In this document: one piece after another, positions 1 to 12,659 of the stretch | Layout of the letters: every line of letters begins with the position of its first letter | Position numbering within the stretch: the first letter of the stretch is position 1 | DNA from: Lytechinus pictus | Taxonomy: Eukaryota > Echinodermata > Echinoidea > Temnopleuroida > Toxopneustidae | Direction: 5' to 3' | Length of the DNA: 64,000 bases | NCBI RefSeq assembly: GCF_037042905.1 | Contig: NC_087257.1 | Span: 29,038,001 to 29,102,000 of the forward strand | Made by a program: the position numbers and the translations under genes | The notes under the pieces: generated by a model | Told to the model about the DNA's origin: nothing | The model's input: the letters and a program-made list of their open reading frames with translations, nothing else | Databases searched by the model: none

Positions 1-3000
1 AAGACGTTAATCAACATCTTCTTCAGCTCAAAATCTTCAGGACTCTGCACCACACAATGTACACAGAAAAAAGAAACAGTATTAATGCCAATTCCAATAA
101 TCAGTAAACAATTATTGACAGAAAGACCCTGATCTGATTTTAATGTAATTTTAGTGTTGTGCTTGTTTGATTTTCCTCTATTCATTCACTTTAACTTGTT
201 GTTGAGGTGGACTTGACCTTGAAGATGCATGTGCATTTTATTAAACTCCACAGAAAATATACCTTGTTCTGCATGATAATACTAGCAGGATTTATAAAGC
301 GCTTTTTGTGAGAGGATACAACATGCAATCATTACCCGAGAAGTAACTTGAGCTACTACTTTATCGACAGCGTTCTTCCAAGGAATTAATCCTACCGGGT
401 ACCCATTCACCTCACCTGGGTCGAGTGCAGCGCAATGTGGATAAATCTATTGCTGAAGGAAAGCACGCCATGACTGGCATTCACACCCACAACCCTATGT
501 TTCGGAGATGAGTCAGAACCACTACACCACAATACCCCCCCCCCCCCCCCGATGTAACATTTAAATACCGTAAGTAACGGTCTATTAACCGCACCTTTTT
601 CTCGGCGGGATAGAAGCAAAAGTCGGGGGTGCGGTTTATCCACGGTGACGGGTATGAGCCAGCCCGTCGTAACCCCTCCCGAACATGTAAGACGTCTGCC
701 AGTTCACAACACATCGAGTGGCCGGGCGTAGCCGCCCAGGGCAATGTCGTTTAGAGGGGTATGAGCCGCGGGTAATGAGAAGCGATTATTACGATCTTAT
801 CAAATATTGTCCATAACAAACGAACCCACCTTCATGACACTAATTTCGACTTTATTCTCGGTTCAAAGCAGCGAAGTTCCCTTTCAAAGAGACGCCAAGC
901 ATACTCGGTAATATTTTGTCACAGCTGAGCGAGCGCTAGAGTTGAGTGAGCTGAGCTAGCTTGCGTTGTATTTGTGATTATAGTGCGACTTAAACTGGCG
1001 CTATTCATTTTAACCCTCGATCCCCTCGAAAGTCCCGTTTCGCGCCGGTTTATTTTATCTTTCCCGTTTGCTTTTCATAAGATACCATGTACACCACGCA
1101 ACGAGAGAGACGGCACGAAGCCTTAAAAACAACTGTAAAAAATGCCAATTTCTTTGTTTCTTGAACCTTCCTGTAATCCCGTATCCAAAATTCATGCTAA
1201 GACATCGAATGCTAGACAAATTCTGAAAGTGATTGTGAGTTTGTGATGCAAGAAATGTGAATGTTTCTTCCTCCTACGCTGGGAAAGACACAGATCATTA
1301 TTTGATAAGATGTACTGGTACTGGTAGTGGAACCGTATCGTAGTTTGCAATGTACAAGAACGGCAGTGCTGTGTGTGTGTACACTGTGACTGTGAGGAGA
1401 GTGAGTGTGTAAGTGGCCAATATTGTCGGGACCTTTCTTTCTTGCTAACATTTGTAGATGAATTGATCAAGAACAGCAGATTTCCGCATACCGGTAATCT
1501 CTTTGGATACTTTGACATCTTTAACTTAGTTTTTGTTTCTTCGTACCTCAACTATAAATGTGAGGATTTTTTTATTATTATTATTTTTTTTAGTCCAAAG
1601 TTGGGGGTGCGGTTAATCCACGGGTGCGGTTTATAGTCCGTTACTTACGGTATCTATCAAGGATTCTACTTACCGTTCCTAATTTAAGGTATTTAACCAA
1701 TGCATTGTGGCTTCTCACTTCCTGGAATGTGGCAAAGAGGATCAAAACTTTGGCATAACCAGTTTCCTAAGGGAAAATGAGAAAAAATGAAATTACAATA
1801 ATTAACTTTACATACATAGCACTCAATAAACCAGTCTATGAAATAGATTATTACTGAAGTTATCAGATTTAGATTTTGATTAGTCCATGCATTTCCCATT
1901 CAAGGGGGGGGGGGGTGGTATATAATAATGATGGCATTACTGTGCATCATTTATTTTCCATAATTCTGCAATTTCTCCAACACAAACTAGAACAAACAAG
2001 GTAAACTGGGTAACATATAAAACTAAACCTAAGTTATTTCATTCATCATATTATTTCATCACCCAAGGAGAAAAATCTCCAGGATAATTTATACATTGGC
2101 CAATTTTGACCAGTAATTGCATATAAAGGCAATTTGGAAACAAGAAGTGTTTCCTGCACACCTGAAAGGCATATATAATATCAAATACTGCTTGTTCTGC
2201 TGTTCCTGCTACTACTACTGCGTATCATACTTCTTCACTATAACCATCATTACTACTACAGCTATCAAAGAAAAGAAAGGGAATAAGAAAAAAAAAATAC
2301 TTACTATGAACGGCGCCTCGGGATTGTTGGCTACTGCCAGCGTTGTCAGAACTAGAAGGTCATTCCTATTAAGATTTGAAAATGCATATACAGTATATTA
2401 TCATACATATAACATTTCTTTTCCTCAAATGAACCTTAATTTGTATATATATTTTGCAACTACTTCATATTTTTGTTTCGAAAAGAATATTGGCAGATGC
2501 CAATGATGTTCTCATAATTCAATTCAATTCATATATTACATTATATTACATGTATATAGATATTATCATTCTGTGTCCAAACATTGAAGTGCATATATCA
2601 TACTGAAGATGCATAGTCAAACAGTTAACCAAAATTTAGTCAATTTTTTAAAGAGTATAATTCAATGATTCATGTGATATACAATTTAATGAAATGGACT
2701 GGAAACTCTTTGTCCACTTTAATGAGGATTCAGAAGGTATACAAAACCATTTTTTTTTTTTCCATAAATCCGTTTTTTTTTTATCTTTTTTTTTTTTTTT
2801 TTTGGGGGGGGGTAGTATTAATCTTCTTTGTAGTGGTACATATCTCACCTTAACTGCCTATCATAATGACTGTAGCCATTTGTCATCTGTTGAGTAAAAG
2901 CATCTTTTAGTGCCCTGCAAATCGATAAACATGAAGGAAATATACCAAATATCAAGACAAACAAAAGATTTTAACTAATTTTTTCTAAGTAGAACTTTCT

Positions 3001-6000
3001 GTATTTTCATAGGTTAATGAGAGTTCAATTTCAAGGGAGCCAATAATAAATATTGCTGTTATAAATTACAACTCAAAATTTGGTATATGAAAGAATGTGA
3101 CTACATTTTTGTTGTTTTCTATCAAAGAACCATACATGTAATTTGCATATGCAGCAAGGCTCTGCAATATTAACGACAAAAACAATGCACCATTTAAAAA
3201 AGTTGATTTGTTTGCTTGTTGTTGTTTCAACCCAGGCACGGATCAAGCCTGATTAGGCACAATAGTTTTGAGAGGCAGACTATTGTGCAAAAGCAATATG
3301 TCCCCTCAAATGGTATTGGGTTTCATCCAGCTGGATCTGTGCCTATTCTAACCAACTCAGGAAATTTTGTAGTTTGGTCCCATTACTTTTTATTCAGAAC
3401 CTTAAAAAATATCATCCAAAATACATAAGAGAAAGTCAATAATTCTACACACCTTGTGTCCAACTCAATTGCTCAAGTCTTCTCACTCAATGCAAAGCAA
3501 CAAGAATAGTGAAGAAAAATACTCACTAAAATCCTTGAATATTGGAAATGAAATGACAATATTCAAAATCCCTGAATTGTCTATGCAACAAAATAGTTTC
3601 TAACTTCCTACATATTCATTAATGATCACAACTGACTTCTGGTACACAAAGGAAAATGCAGGAATGAAATGGAAAGTACCCATGTTGCCAATTTGAAGAA
3701 ATAAATCTGATCAAATAAGGCTACAAATACTTAAATGCACTTAATGGGATATTTCTACTCACTCTATGCAGATAAATGAGTTGAGCTGACGGGCCATCTC
3801 CTCTCTATCACCATTCTCCATTAGGTTCCACAGAATCTCAATGGAATGGAATAATAACCTAATAAACAAGAGAATAATAAGAGAAAAAAATCATTTTAAA
3901 ACCTTGAAGGCATTGCCAAAAGATTGCAATGAAGAGTGATTACAAACAGGACATACACCATCGGATCAGCGTCCTGCACTTGACTTGTGAGTTGGTCCAA
4001 GGGTGCAGTTTCACAAAGAATAATCAATGATATGAACCTTTGAAATGTGTTACAATTACTATTTTCAGAATCCCAGGCATGCATCCAGTTGCACAGAAAT
4101 AACTATAGTATTATGGTGATTTTGCCACCAATTGGTAAATACCATGGTAACAATACTGAACAGCCAATCTGAATCAAGGATTATCTCCATGGGGATGCCA
4201 CAGGATGTCAAAGATGTAGTAGCTAGGCAACAGGGCATTGGAAGTTCACTTACTTTCCACTGGTGTCTGGGTCATTCATTCGGCTGCATATACGACTTGC
4301 AGCATCAGCTGACAGCATGGAATTACAATTGATAGGAGAGAAGGAGGAGAAATGCTGCAGGATGATCATCAGCCGCAGTTTGACCTCCAGGTCATTCTCA
4401 AGTAACGTCAGACTCTGAAAAAAATCAAGGAGCAAATTAGGTGGTGATAGTATGACATTTGTGTAAAAGATAAAAATAAACTCTACATACAGCAAATACA
4501 GACATTGCATCACTTCATCATTGCTGCTTTAAATTCTTAAGCTTGTACAATTTTTTTTTTCAAGTCAAGAAAGGAAGCTCCAAGGCATTGAATAAATTCA
4601 CATTTTGTCCACCTTTATAGTTGTAATCATTAAGGCCTATTCATTTCATAATTTATTCCATAATTTGTACAAAGGAGAAATAAAGAAAAATTTGTAAAAA
4701 GTGGGATTTTTCATACACCATGTAGATACCTTAACTAGCGTCTCTGCTATGTCACTTCTTTCTACCATGGCTGCATTGTAAGCTCTGGTTGTAGGCTGGT
4801 GGTCTTGAACAAGCAGACCCTTTGTGTCATTTGTATAGATGGCCTCCAATGTATTGGCAAGCTGGATACGCACTTCTCTGTTTGGTACTCTCATTAAATA
4901 GCCTGGAGAAAAAAAAGACAACCATGTGAGTTACAACGCACCAAATCCACTCTTACACAGTGCTAATGAGCATAAAGAATAAGAAACTCCACTCTTACAC
5001 AGTGCTAATGAGTATAAAGAAGAAACTAACAAGATTGGGAAGATTTTAGAAGGACTTACATATATATATAAACATTTTCTATGTCCCTAGGAAGGGTATC
5101 CACAATGTGCAGGCGCGGATCCAGGAAGGACACAGGAGACACGTGCCCCCCCCCCCCTTTGAGAAGCAAAATTAAACATTTGTAATGTAAAAATGCCATT
5201 AAAACATAGGTGTGCCCCCTCTTTTGAAACTGAAGCTCTTTTTTTTTTCTTGTCAAATTTTTTCGGGTACGAAATATCTTTTTTTTAGGCTTGTCAAAAT
5301 TTTTCTTCAAAAAAACTGCCCCCCTTTTGGCAAATCCTGGATCCGCCCCTGACAATGTGGGCATGCATGAGCAAATGATCACCCCCCCCCCCCCCAAAAA
5401 AAAAAAAAGAACATGCACAGGGTCCTGTTTTATAAAGACTTAGAACTATTGTAACTTTGCCATTATTGTAACTTCTATATAAACCTTGATTGTGACTGGC
5501 TGTTGAGCCCTGTTACCATGGTAGTTACCATAATGGCAAAGTTACAACAGCAGTGGAGCCTGTGAGTGCTGCTGACCAGTGCTTTTGAGTTGATTTTTAC
5601 ATTTATACTAGTACGTTATATAATTTTTCATTTTCTTAATTGACAATTTTTATCAAATTTATTTATTACTTGTAGGGAGCCCTATCGGCAATCTCTTGCT
5701 TTTGGGGGGCTCTCTATCCAATTTTACTTTGTATAATGTTCTGTTGTATCATACCTTCCAATATTGTTGTAAATTGTGTCTGTTTGTTATAATAGTTGAA
5801 ACAATAGATGAAATGAAATGTAATCTCTACTAATTTTCTACTTATCAATCTGATACTACACATTTGACTACAGATAAACTTACCTAATTGAGAGAATGAC
5901 TCTATGACGATCTGTGAGTAAGTAGTTTCATCTGAAGATTTTTCCCTAAGGAAAGGAAGGCTACATAGCTTTAACATCTCAATCATAGGCTTGATGTACA

Positions 6001-8136
6001 TGGGTTGCTCATGACTTCGGTCAGCACACACATTCAAGATTTTAAATACTTGCACTAAATCTTTGAGAAGCTGAAATTAGGATTTTCTGGTCAAGGAAAA
6101 TAAGAGTACGCAGTGAAACAAAATACAGGAAAGGGGTAATGTACTGTTTTGTACTATTGGTTGTGCCAAAATATTTATATATATATATTGCAAAGAAGCA
6201 ATCAAAAAAGCATGGTCAAGTCAACTATTGTGTAACTACAGTGTAATATTAAATCATGCCCCATCCACCCTTGTCTACATAACACAAATAACAGCTGATT
6301 CAATTCATATTTGGCCTAACATTTACAGAGATTAACAAATTATTGTTAGAGACATTCCTGTATATCAGCCATATTGACAGGAGGCAGATTTTCAAAACAG
6401 ATATATTCTAATACTTCTGTCAAGAATTTGTGAGTGCAGACTGGGTGCGAACTATTTCTATTCATGAAAAGTCAAGGGGGAAAAAAGACAATTTGAGTGC
6501 TGCTGTTAGGAGGACTTGGTCTGCACTATAACTATAGACAGATCTCACCTTGGAATTCACAGGATTCTTAAATAATACAGACTCTGTACTTCGGCAGTCA
6601 ATTACCCGCACACAGAAGGCACTGCACTACTGACCTATTTGCAAACAATTCGATCAAACATCTAATTTTACCACTTGCTGTTACCATGATGACAATCCAG
6701 ACTATTTCTAAATCAATTAACACAACTTTTATTGCAATGTCTGCCCTATTCTGATTCAGACTGTTTGAAGGTGAATTCATAAAAGTGGTAAAACAGGTTA
6801 ATAACAGGCAGCAGTTTAGAAAGGATACAAATCCAGCACTGTAGTGTCTAATGAGTCTCTGAAGAGCATGGTTGTGTCTTTCATAGAGAGCAACCTATAA
6901 ACAAAAATATGAAGATATAGATCATAACATGTATTTATGAAACATTAAACTTCTCTCTGGGAATTCAAAATACATGTATGTTCCAAGGTTTTTCATGACT
7001 GGACATTATTGAGGGACAAAATGAGATGGGTCCAAGCTAAATCTACAATATCTCTGGTATATGCCATGCAGTAAAATTTCTCTATCCACCTGGGCGTATG
7101 TTAATGTGTCCCTTTTTGTTTAAGAATAGATTTATCATTAAGAGGACAAGAGGAAGCAATAAAGTATAATGCATTTATCATTAACAGAGACAAGTCCCAA
7201 TTGTTAAAGCTATTCGACGGAGCGTACAAGCATGATACAATTCTATGACCTCTCATTCAGTGTCATTATGAGCACCCTGTGATTCTGATGATTTATTTTT
7301 ATTCTTCCTAATTTTTGAAAAGTTTATTAAAAATGAAAAAACTACAAACATTTTTATAAACACCAAATATTTCACATGTATCCTCCAATTCTTTCAAACC
7401 TAAACTTATCTTTTAAAAGAACACTTACTGAATGTGGATCTGTAAGAAGCTTGATGACCTTTACAAAGTTAACCTGCTGGATCTTCATTCCCTGTGGTTT
7501 AGAGTAAGACAGTGAAAAGGAAAAAGGAAAAGGAAATAAATTTTAGGACACACAAAATCAATCAAATCAACTTCTCTATGAAAAACAAAATTAATCTAAT
7601 TCGGTAATGCATGCATTAGCACACATTAAAGGCAAAAAAAATGTGTTTTTCGTCATGTTCAAAATTAAAATTAAAAAAAAATCTGAAAAATGTTAAAGAA
7701 TATAAAACCAAATGTTCATTGTACATTGCTTACATTTACTATGTTCAACAGAAACACACCAAGGTTGATACAAATTTTCAAGTTAAACTCACAATTGCTA
7801 CCGTACATGTATATCCATCCTGATTATTGAAAAATAACAGATTTTGCAACCAATATTTTTTTAATTCCTGCTATGCTAATTCAATATCATGGCTTGAATG
7901 AGCACACAATGGAATAGCAAGATTTTAATTCAGAATTTATCGTCTTTTAAAAAACTGACTAAAATAAACTTTTTGAGTTTTGGACTCGATATAAATGTTC
8001 ATCTCTCTCCCTCTCTCTTTCTATCCCGCTTTCGTACACTTACCTTTTTCAATCCCATCTCCTCATCTGTAATAATGTGCCCGACAACTGGCACAGGTGG
8101 TTTGGGTTGAAGTTGTGTTGCCATTTTTGTTGTCAT
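1..8136 (-). CDS. CFAP69: CFAP69, cilia- and flagella-associated protein 69 (exons 1-11, 3' part outside window)
   Basis: An armadillo-repeat axonemal protein; in the family it is needed for sperm flagella and acts in olfactory cilia. Exons read on the minus strand: 8136-8044, 7491-7429, 6894-6829, 6070-5884, 4902-4730, 4414-4254, 3858-3763, 2914-2849, 2365-2305, 1766-1674, and 44-1 running off the edge. All junctions are AG/GT and in phase, giving 367 codons so far, against roughly 940 residues in the vertebrate protein. Recognisable blocks are PVPVVGHIITDEE (exon 1), VKVIKLL (2), VFKILNVCADR and LCSLPFL (4), NDPDTSG (6), EILWNL (7), GYSHYDRQLR (8), NNPEAPFI (9), LFATFQEVRSHN (10) and SPEDFELKKML (11), collinear with vertebrate CFAP69. 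Two in-frame ATGs exist, at 8136 and 8124; I chose the first, but the second is possible. The exon 3 donor (GTATCC) is weak, yet its phase and homology fit. Confidence 0.93.
275..530 (-). mobile_element. tRNA-headed SINE, diverged (CFAP69 intron 10)
   Basis: Read on the minus strand it starts GTGGTGTAGTGGTTCTGACTC, an A-box-like tRNA head. The B box is decayed. It ends AAGCGCTTTATAAATCC near 290-303, then TATTATC. The head and tail match the style of the SINE at 38765-39104. Confidence 0.68.
567..1652. mobile_element. TIR element with TACCGTAAGTAACGG ends (CFAP69 intron 10)
   Basis: The left end is ATACCGTAAGTAACGGTC and the right end is CCGTTACTTACGGTAT. Further in, TTAACCGCACC and GGTGCGGTTTAT/GGTGCGGTTAATCC repeat on both sides. 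The roughly 1.1-kb interior is locally GC-rich and has no convincing gene. Superfamily not determined. Confidence 0.65.
5110..5351. mobile_element. hAT-like MITE with 8-bp TSD ACAATGTG (CFAP69 intron 4)
   Basis: It begins CAGGCGCGGATCCAGG and ends GGATCCGCCCCTG, with poly-C and A-rich inner parts. Identical 8-mers ACAATGTG flank it at 5102-5109 and 5352-5359. It has no coding capacity. It belongs with the other CAG(T/G)GGCG-ended elements in the window. Confidence 0.85.
5420..5560. mobile_element. TTTYATAAAG/TACCATGGTA fold-back MITE copy (CFAP69 intron 4)
   Basis: GGTCCTGTTTTATAAAG, TTGTAACTTTGCCA and later TTACCATGGTAGTTACC, ATGGCAAAGTTACAACAG form inverted halves around TGATTGTGACTGGCTGTTGAGC. 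Confidence 0.65.
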
Positions 8137-9240
8137 CCTCACGACGTTACCGAGGCCAAGGTTCCCAAGTTACTCTATTTTTAATTGCTTTATCAACTCG
8201 ATTAAAATGATTTCATCATCATGGCTCATGCCAATTATTTTATTAGATTTCAACACCTTGCACGTGCACTGCAGTTTCCAAGGAAAAGAATATGGGCCTA
8301 CGTGTAGATCTAGTCTAAGTTAGACAAAGCTGGATCTACAGTACGAGTACGAGTGTCAAAAGACGAAACTCGAAAGTCTGAAAATTGAAATGGAAATAAC
8401 TTTTGATCATGAGTTGAAGAGTCAACTTCACTTTTTATTCTAAAATTTAAGTTCGAGGAGAGAATAAGTCAATATCTTGTTTCACATGCATCTACGATGA
8501 ATTTTTCCTATATAATAAAACAAATCAAAAGTTTGCTGGTGTTTGATGATGGTCCGTGTGTAACTGTAAGCGTCGCTCAGTGAATCTGATAGTGTCGCAC
8601 TTCCCGCTCCATTTGCCGGGGCGCTGTCGGCCCAGATAATCGTTACTTCTCGATGGTCGAACTAAAACTGCACTGCGCGCTGCGCGATCCTCGAAGACAG
8701 ATTTTTCGTTGACTACCCGACCTTCAAACCACGAATACTGCCGTTCTAAACACACACTCCTTTAAGCAGTCAATATTCTAGGAAATTCAACACATAGAGT
8801 ACAAGAAAAATATAGAAAATTACACGCCAGTCCAATGTTTGAAATATCCCCACTCCTTAATAAATATCTTTCGACAGAAATTCTTGGCGACACATCGCCA
8901 TATTTACAGTTGCCACGATACCCAAAGGATGCTGGGATGAACTAGTCTTTTTGAAAATCTATAGTAATAATTTTTAAGTTAAATTGTACCTTTCATTAAA
9001 AAAACTGTGCTAATTGATGCATTTCAAATTTTTTTGTACAATGAATATTTTTAAAAAGATCATTAAGACATTTGTACTATCTGAAACGTTCCAAAATTTG
9101 AACAAAAAGTAAAATGACATTTTCAAACACATTGAACCATATCTAAGATAGGAGAAATTCCGTAGGCTAGGATTTCAGACTTTAGTACGTTCAAGCTTCA
9201 AGTCAGATCGTGATGATAATTCTACGTTTTGCATTTCTAA
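8137..9240. other. CFAP69 upstream region, probable promoter
   Basis: No gene is recognised here. CFAP69 starts at 8136 and transcribes leftward, so its promoter should lie in this interval. A CpG-rich pocket at 8560-8720 (CGTCGCTC, GGGGCGCTGTCGG, GCGCGCTGCGCG) and GGATGCTGGGATG at 8927 are promoter-like. Open frames at 8525-8755 look non-coding. No TATA box stands out. Confidence 0.35.
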
Positions 9241-9248
9241 ATGAGCGT

Positions 9249-9520
9249 CAGTGGCGTACGCAGGGGGTGGTTACAGGAGTTAACCCCCCCCCCCCTTATT
9301 TTTTTAATACCTAACCCCCCCCCCCTATAATTTTTTTTAAGACCTTTTTTTTAAGGTACGAAATGACGTAAAATTTTGGCTTGTCAAAAAAAAAATTGGG
9401 GGGGTATAGGAAACGACCTAAAATTTATGCTGAAGACCTTCTTTTGGGGGGTTGTAAACCAACATTTCATTCAGCTTCAAAACCCCCGCCCCCTTTGAAA
9501 AAATCCTGCGCACGCTACTG
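9249..9520. mobile_element. hAT-like MITE with 8-bp TSD ATGAGCGT
   Basis: The ends are CAGTGGCGTACGCAGG and CCTGCGCACGCTACTG. ATGAGCGT is repeated exactly at 9241-9248 and 9521-9528. Inside are poly-C/poly-G tracts and AAATTTTGGCTTGTCAAAAA, an internal word shared with the copies at 5110 and 26810. Confidence 0.88.
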
Positions 9521-9860
9521 ATGAGCGTTATATAATCCAAATTTCCTTCTACTTTATTCTTTCTCTTTTTCACTTTATTTTGCTTGTCAAAGGCATGCAA
9601 GCTAGGTTGTCCCTTTAGGCTTTATACCCCCCCCCCCCCGGTTTTGGCACTTCAAGGAGTCAATAGGGGAAAACGTTGATTATTGCTATGTCCAGTCCAC
9701 CCTTTTTATATTTCATGTCTTCTTTATTACCCTTCCTTTTGATTGAATGCACCACTGGCGTAAATCCGTGTTGAGGGGTGGGGGGGATGACTGAAATATT
9801 TTGGCATTTTTTTTGCAATCATGTTTTTAGATATGCAAGGAATTGTAATTGATATGTCCA

Positions 9861-11060
9861 CAGTGGCGTACCGTGGGTCACGGCATTGTGGGGGCACCAG
9901 CAAAATCTTTGAATCACTGAGTGAGCGCGCGAAGCGCGCTCAGTTGCTAGTTATTCTGACCTAATAGAGACATTTTAAGGACAATGTCATTGAACGGATA
10001 TGTATCTCACTGATCAAATTATGCGAGCGCGAAGCGCGAGCTGAATTTTTTTAATATTCACACCTAAAAAGGGACATTATAATCAAATTTGCGTAATCAT
10101 GATAGTTACCTGTCTCGCTAAACAATGCGAGCGCGAAGCGCGAGCTGAAATTTTCGTATATTTTGACCCCAAACAGCGAGATTTTAAGGAATATATTTCA
10201 GGAATCCATTAAGAGTATGCATATCTCACCATAGTCATCTAATGCGAGTGCCAAGCGCTTGCTGATTTTAGTAGAATTACATCTGAACACATGAAACACT
10301 TTTTGTAGTCATTGCAATCATGATTATCATACGCATCTCACTAATCAAATATTGCGAGCGTGAGGCGCGAGCAGAAAATTTAGATAAGTTAGATAATTCA
10401 GACCTGAAGTGGGGCATTCTAAGGTTTCTTTGTAGGAATTAACTTGGACCATACGTATTTCATTAACCAAATGATGCGAGTGCGAAGCGCGAGCTGAAAA
10501 TTTTTGATATTCATATCAGAAAAAGGGACATTTTAAGGACTGATTTTAGGAATTCATGAAGAGCAGACATATCACACCAATCCACTAATGCGAACGTAAT
10601 CACGGACAGGAAATGTTTTTATATATACGAAGACCTTAACATGGGGCAATCACTTTTTGAGTCATGTAAAAGAAGCATAGGCCTATGTCACTACATAAAA
10701 CAATGATAACTCAAGTGCTAGGAAATATATTTGGTTTATATTGACTTGAAAACGGGATGTTTTAGTACAACAGGATTATCGTTGAACAGACAATGCGAGC
10801 ACCAGGAACAATGAAGACGTAGGCCCTGGGCAAATTATGTTTCATAAAGTTATGATAAAAATGTTTCTTATGTAATGTAACATAACATAATTATAATATA
10901 ATATAACATTATAATGAATAATACTTTCTTCTTTCCCACTACGTTTCTTTTCCTTTCTCCCTCTTTTCTCTTTTTCCCCATTTCCCCGGGGGTTTTTTGT
11001 CAGCCGATGGGGGGAGCATGTGCCTCCCACGGCCCCCCCCCCCCCGTAGTTACGCCACTG
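9861..11060. mobile_element. Nested 1200-bp hAT-like element with 8-bp TSD TATGTCCA carrying a GCGAGCGCGAAGCGCGAGC array
   Basis: The ends are CAGTGGCGTACCGTGGG and GTAGTTACGCCACTG. TATGTCCA flanks exactly at 9853-9860 and 11061-11068. The interior is an array of about 110-bp units containing a GC-rich hairpin word, followed by AT-rich and pyrimidine-rich DNA. No transposase reading frame is present, so it is non-autonomous. Confidence 0.88.
9919..10810 (+). repeat. Array A of GCGAGCGCGAAGCGCGAGC hairpin repeat
   Basis: About eight units of 104-124 bp share TCACTGATCAAATT, then ATGCGAGCGCGAAGCGCGAGC, then TGAATTTTT and GGGACATT. Motif copies are near 9922, 10025, 10129, 10244, 10353 and 10477, with decayed ones at 10590 and 10794. 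The GC-rich core is self-complementary around GAA. It is non-coding and fills the nested element at 9861-11060. Confidence 0.85.
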
Positions 11061-11689
11061 TATGTCCATATGGCAAATACCCCTCCAATATTATTATTTT
11101 TTACCCCATGATGGTTTAATGGTTTTATTAGAGATTACATTCAAAAATTTTTGACATTCCATCTTAATCCCTTCCCAAAGACCCCAACATTGATGAATTG
11201 GAAGAAACGGGGGTTTCTCTTCAATGTTATAATAAGGACATAAGTATTTCGTTTGGAAATGGTGAACTGGCTCTTTATTTGCATTTTATGATTCAATAAT
11301 ATTGTTTTATTTGTTAAGCGGTATTTTAGGAAGAATTTTCACCAATAAAACAATTATCTCTTGTGATTTTTTTTTATTTCTTTCGTAAAAAGTGGGGGGG
11401 GGATGATTGTACAGGCCATCCCCCCCTCCTCGAAAAGTGGGGGGGGGGGATATATCCCCCCCATCCCCCCCGGGATTTACGCCAGTGGAATGCACGTATT
11501 GCAGAGAGGGTCCCGAGGGGAAGAGCCCTTAATCTCGGGGAACACTTAATTTTCCTTTTCTCTTTGTCAAACAGTAGGGTGGTTGCCAGTGGTTCCCGTC
11601 AGGGGCGGCGATTCTGGGGGCCGGAGGCCACAGTGCCCCCCCCCCCTACTTTTTGAAGCACTGAAAAAGTGCCCTTTTTACGCAAGAAA

Positions 11690-12262
11690 AATACCCATCG
11701 CAAACGTGTACTGTGCCCCTTTCATCGGAAGAAGATCCGTTTCAGGTATTACCAGTTGCCCTTTCACATATAAATGCCATTTTTCCCCAAAAAAAATGCC
11801 CCTTACGGACGTGTTCTGTGCCCTTTTCACCTGAGAAGAATCCATTTTATAATAGCAATTAAGTGCTTGTTTTCTTATTAGTGCCCTTTCTCGAATCAGT
11901 GCCCCTTTTTACCCATGAAAAATGCCCCTCATGAACATGTCCTATATGCCCCTTTCACCCGAGAAGGATCCGTTTATGCAGTTAGCATGTGCCCTTTTTC
12001 CATCATCGGTACCCTTTCTCGTATCAGTGCCCCTTTTTAGCCAAGAAAAGTGCCCATCACGAACGTGTTCTGTGCCTCTTTCACCTGAGAATGTCCCGTT
12101 TTATATCTGAGCAAGTGCTCCCTTGCATAATTGTAAGTGCCCTAGCTTTCTCGAATCAGTGCATGCCCCTTTTTCCCCCAAGAAAAGTGCCCCTCACGAG
12201 CATGTCCTGTGCCACTTTTACCTGAGAAGAATCTGTTTTATGGGTTAACTAGTGCAGTGCCC
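11690..12262 (+). repeat. GTGCCCCTTTT minisatellite array (about 105-140 bp units)
   Basis: About five units contain AAGAAAAATGCCC, CGTGTTCTGTGCCC, CACCTGAGAAGAATCCGTTTT and CGAATCAGTGCCCCTTTTT. The CGTGT/CATGT cores fall near 11704, 11808, 11934, 12062 and 12200. It is non-coding; the open frames at 11583-12225 follow the repeat. Confidence 0.8.
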
Positions 12263-12659
12263 CTTTTCCTTTTCATATAGATGCCTGTCATTGGGGACTG
12301 GAAAAAAATCCGGAAAAAATATTTTCACCCGTATTTTCTGTTGGCTGCTAGTATGCTAAAAGCTGTTGTTTATATTTTTTGAAGGGGTAGTCTACACTAA
12401 AGTCTGTAGTTTTAAGTACATCTTAGTTTTTCTTACAAACATGATGAAATCTAACAAGGCAGGCGCATTTACAGGATTTTGCTCCCCGTGGTCCCTACCT
12501 GATTTTGGTGCCATTGTGTACTTTTCGAAAAATGGCGCCCCATGAACATGAATGATGAACAGGATATAGTATCTATAAATAAGCCTTTATTTAGATACTT
12601 TTTTGAACATTTTTGATAACCTGACCTAAAATTTTGACATTCTAAGCACTTTTGATAAT

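Larger units (their letters stand above)
9753..11487. mobile_element. hAT-like element with 8-bp TSD GAATGCAC, host of a nested insertion
   Basis: The ends are CACTGGCGTAAATCC and GGATTTACGCCAGTG, nearly perfect inverted repeats. GAATGCAC flanks at 9745-9752 and 11488-11495. Most of its length is a second element inserted at 9861-11060, so the host is only about 530 bp. It has no transposase. Confidence 0.88.

Noticed and set aside
8525-8755. 76-aa minus-strand open frame upstream of CFAP69
   Set aside because: Arg-rich reading of a CpG pocket; no homology, more likely promoter/5' UTR.
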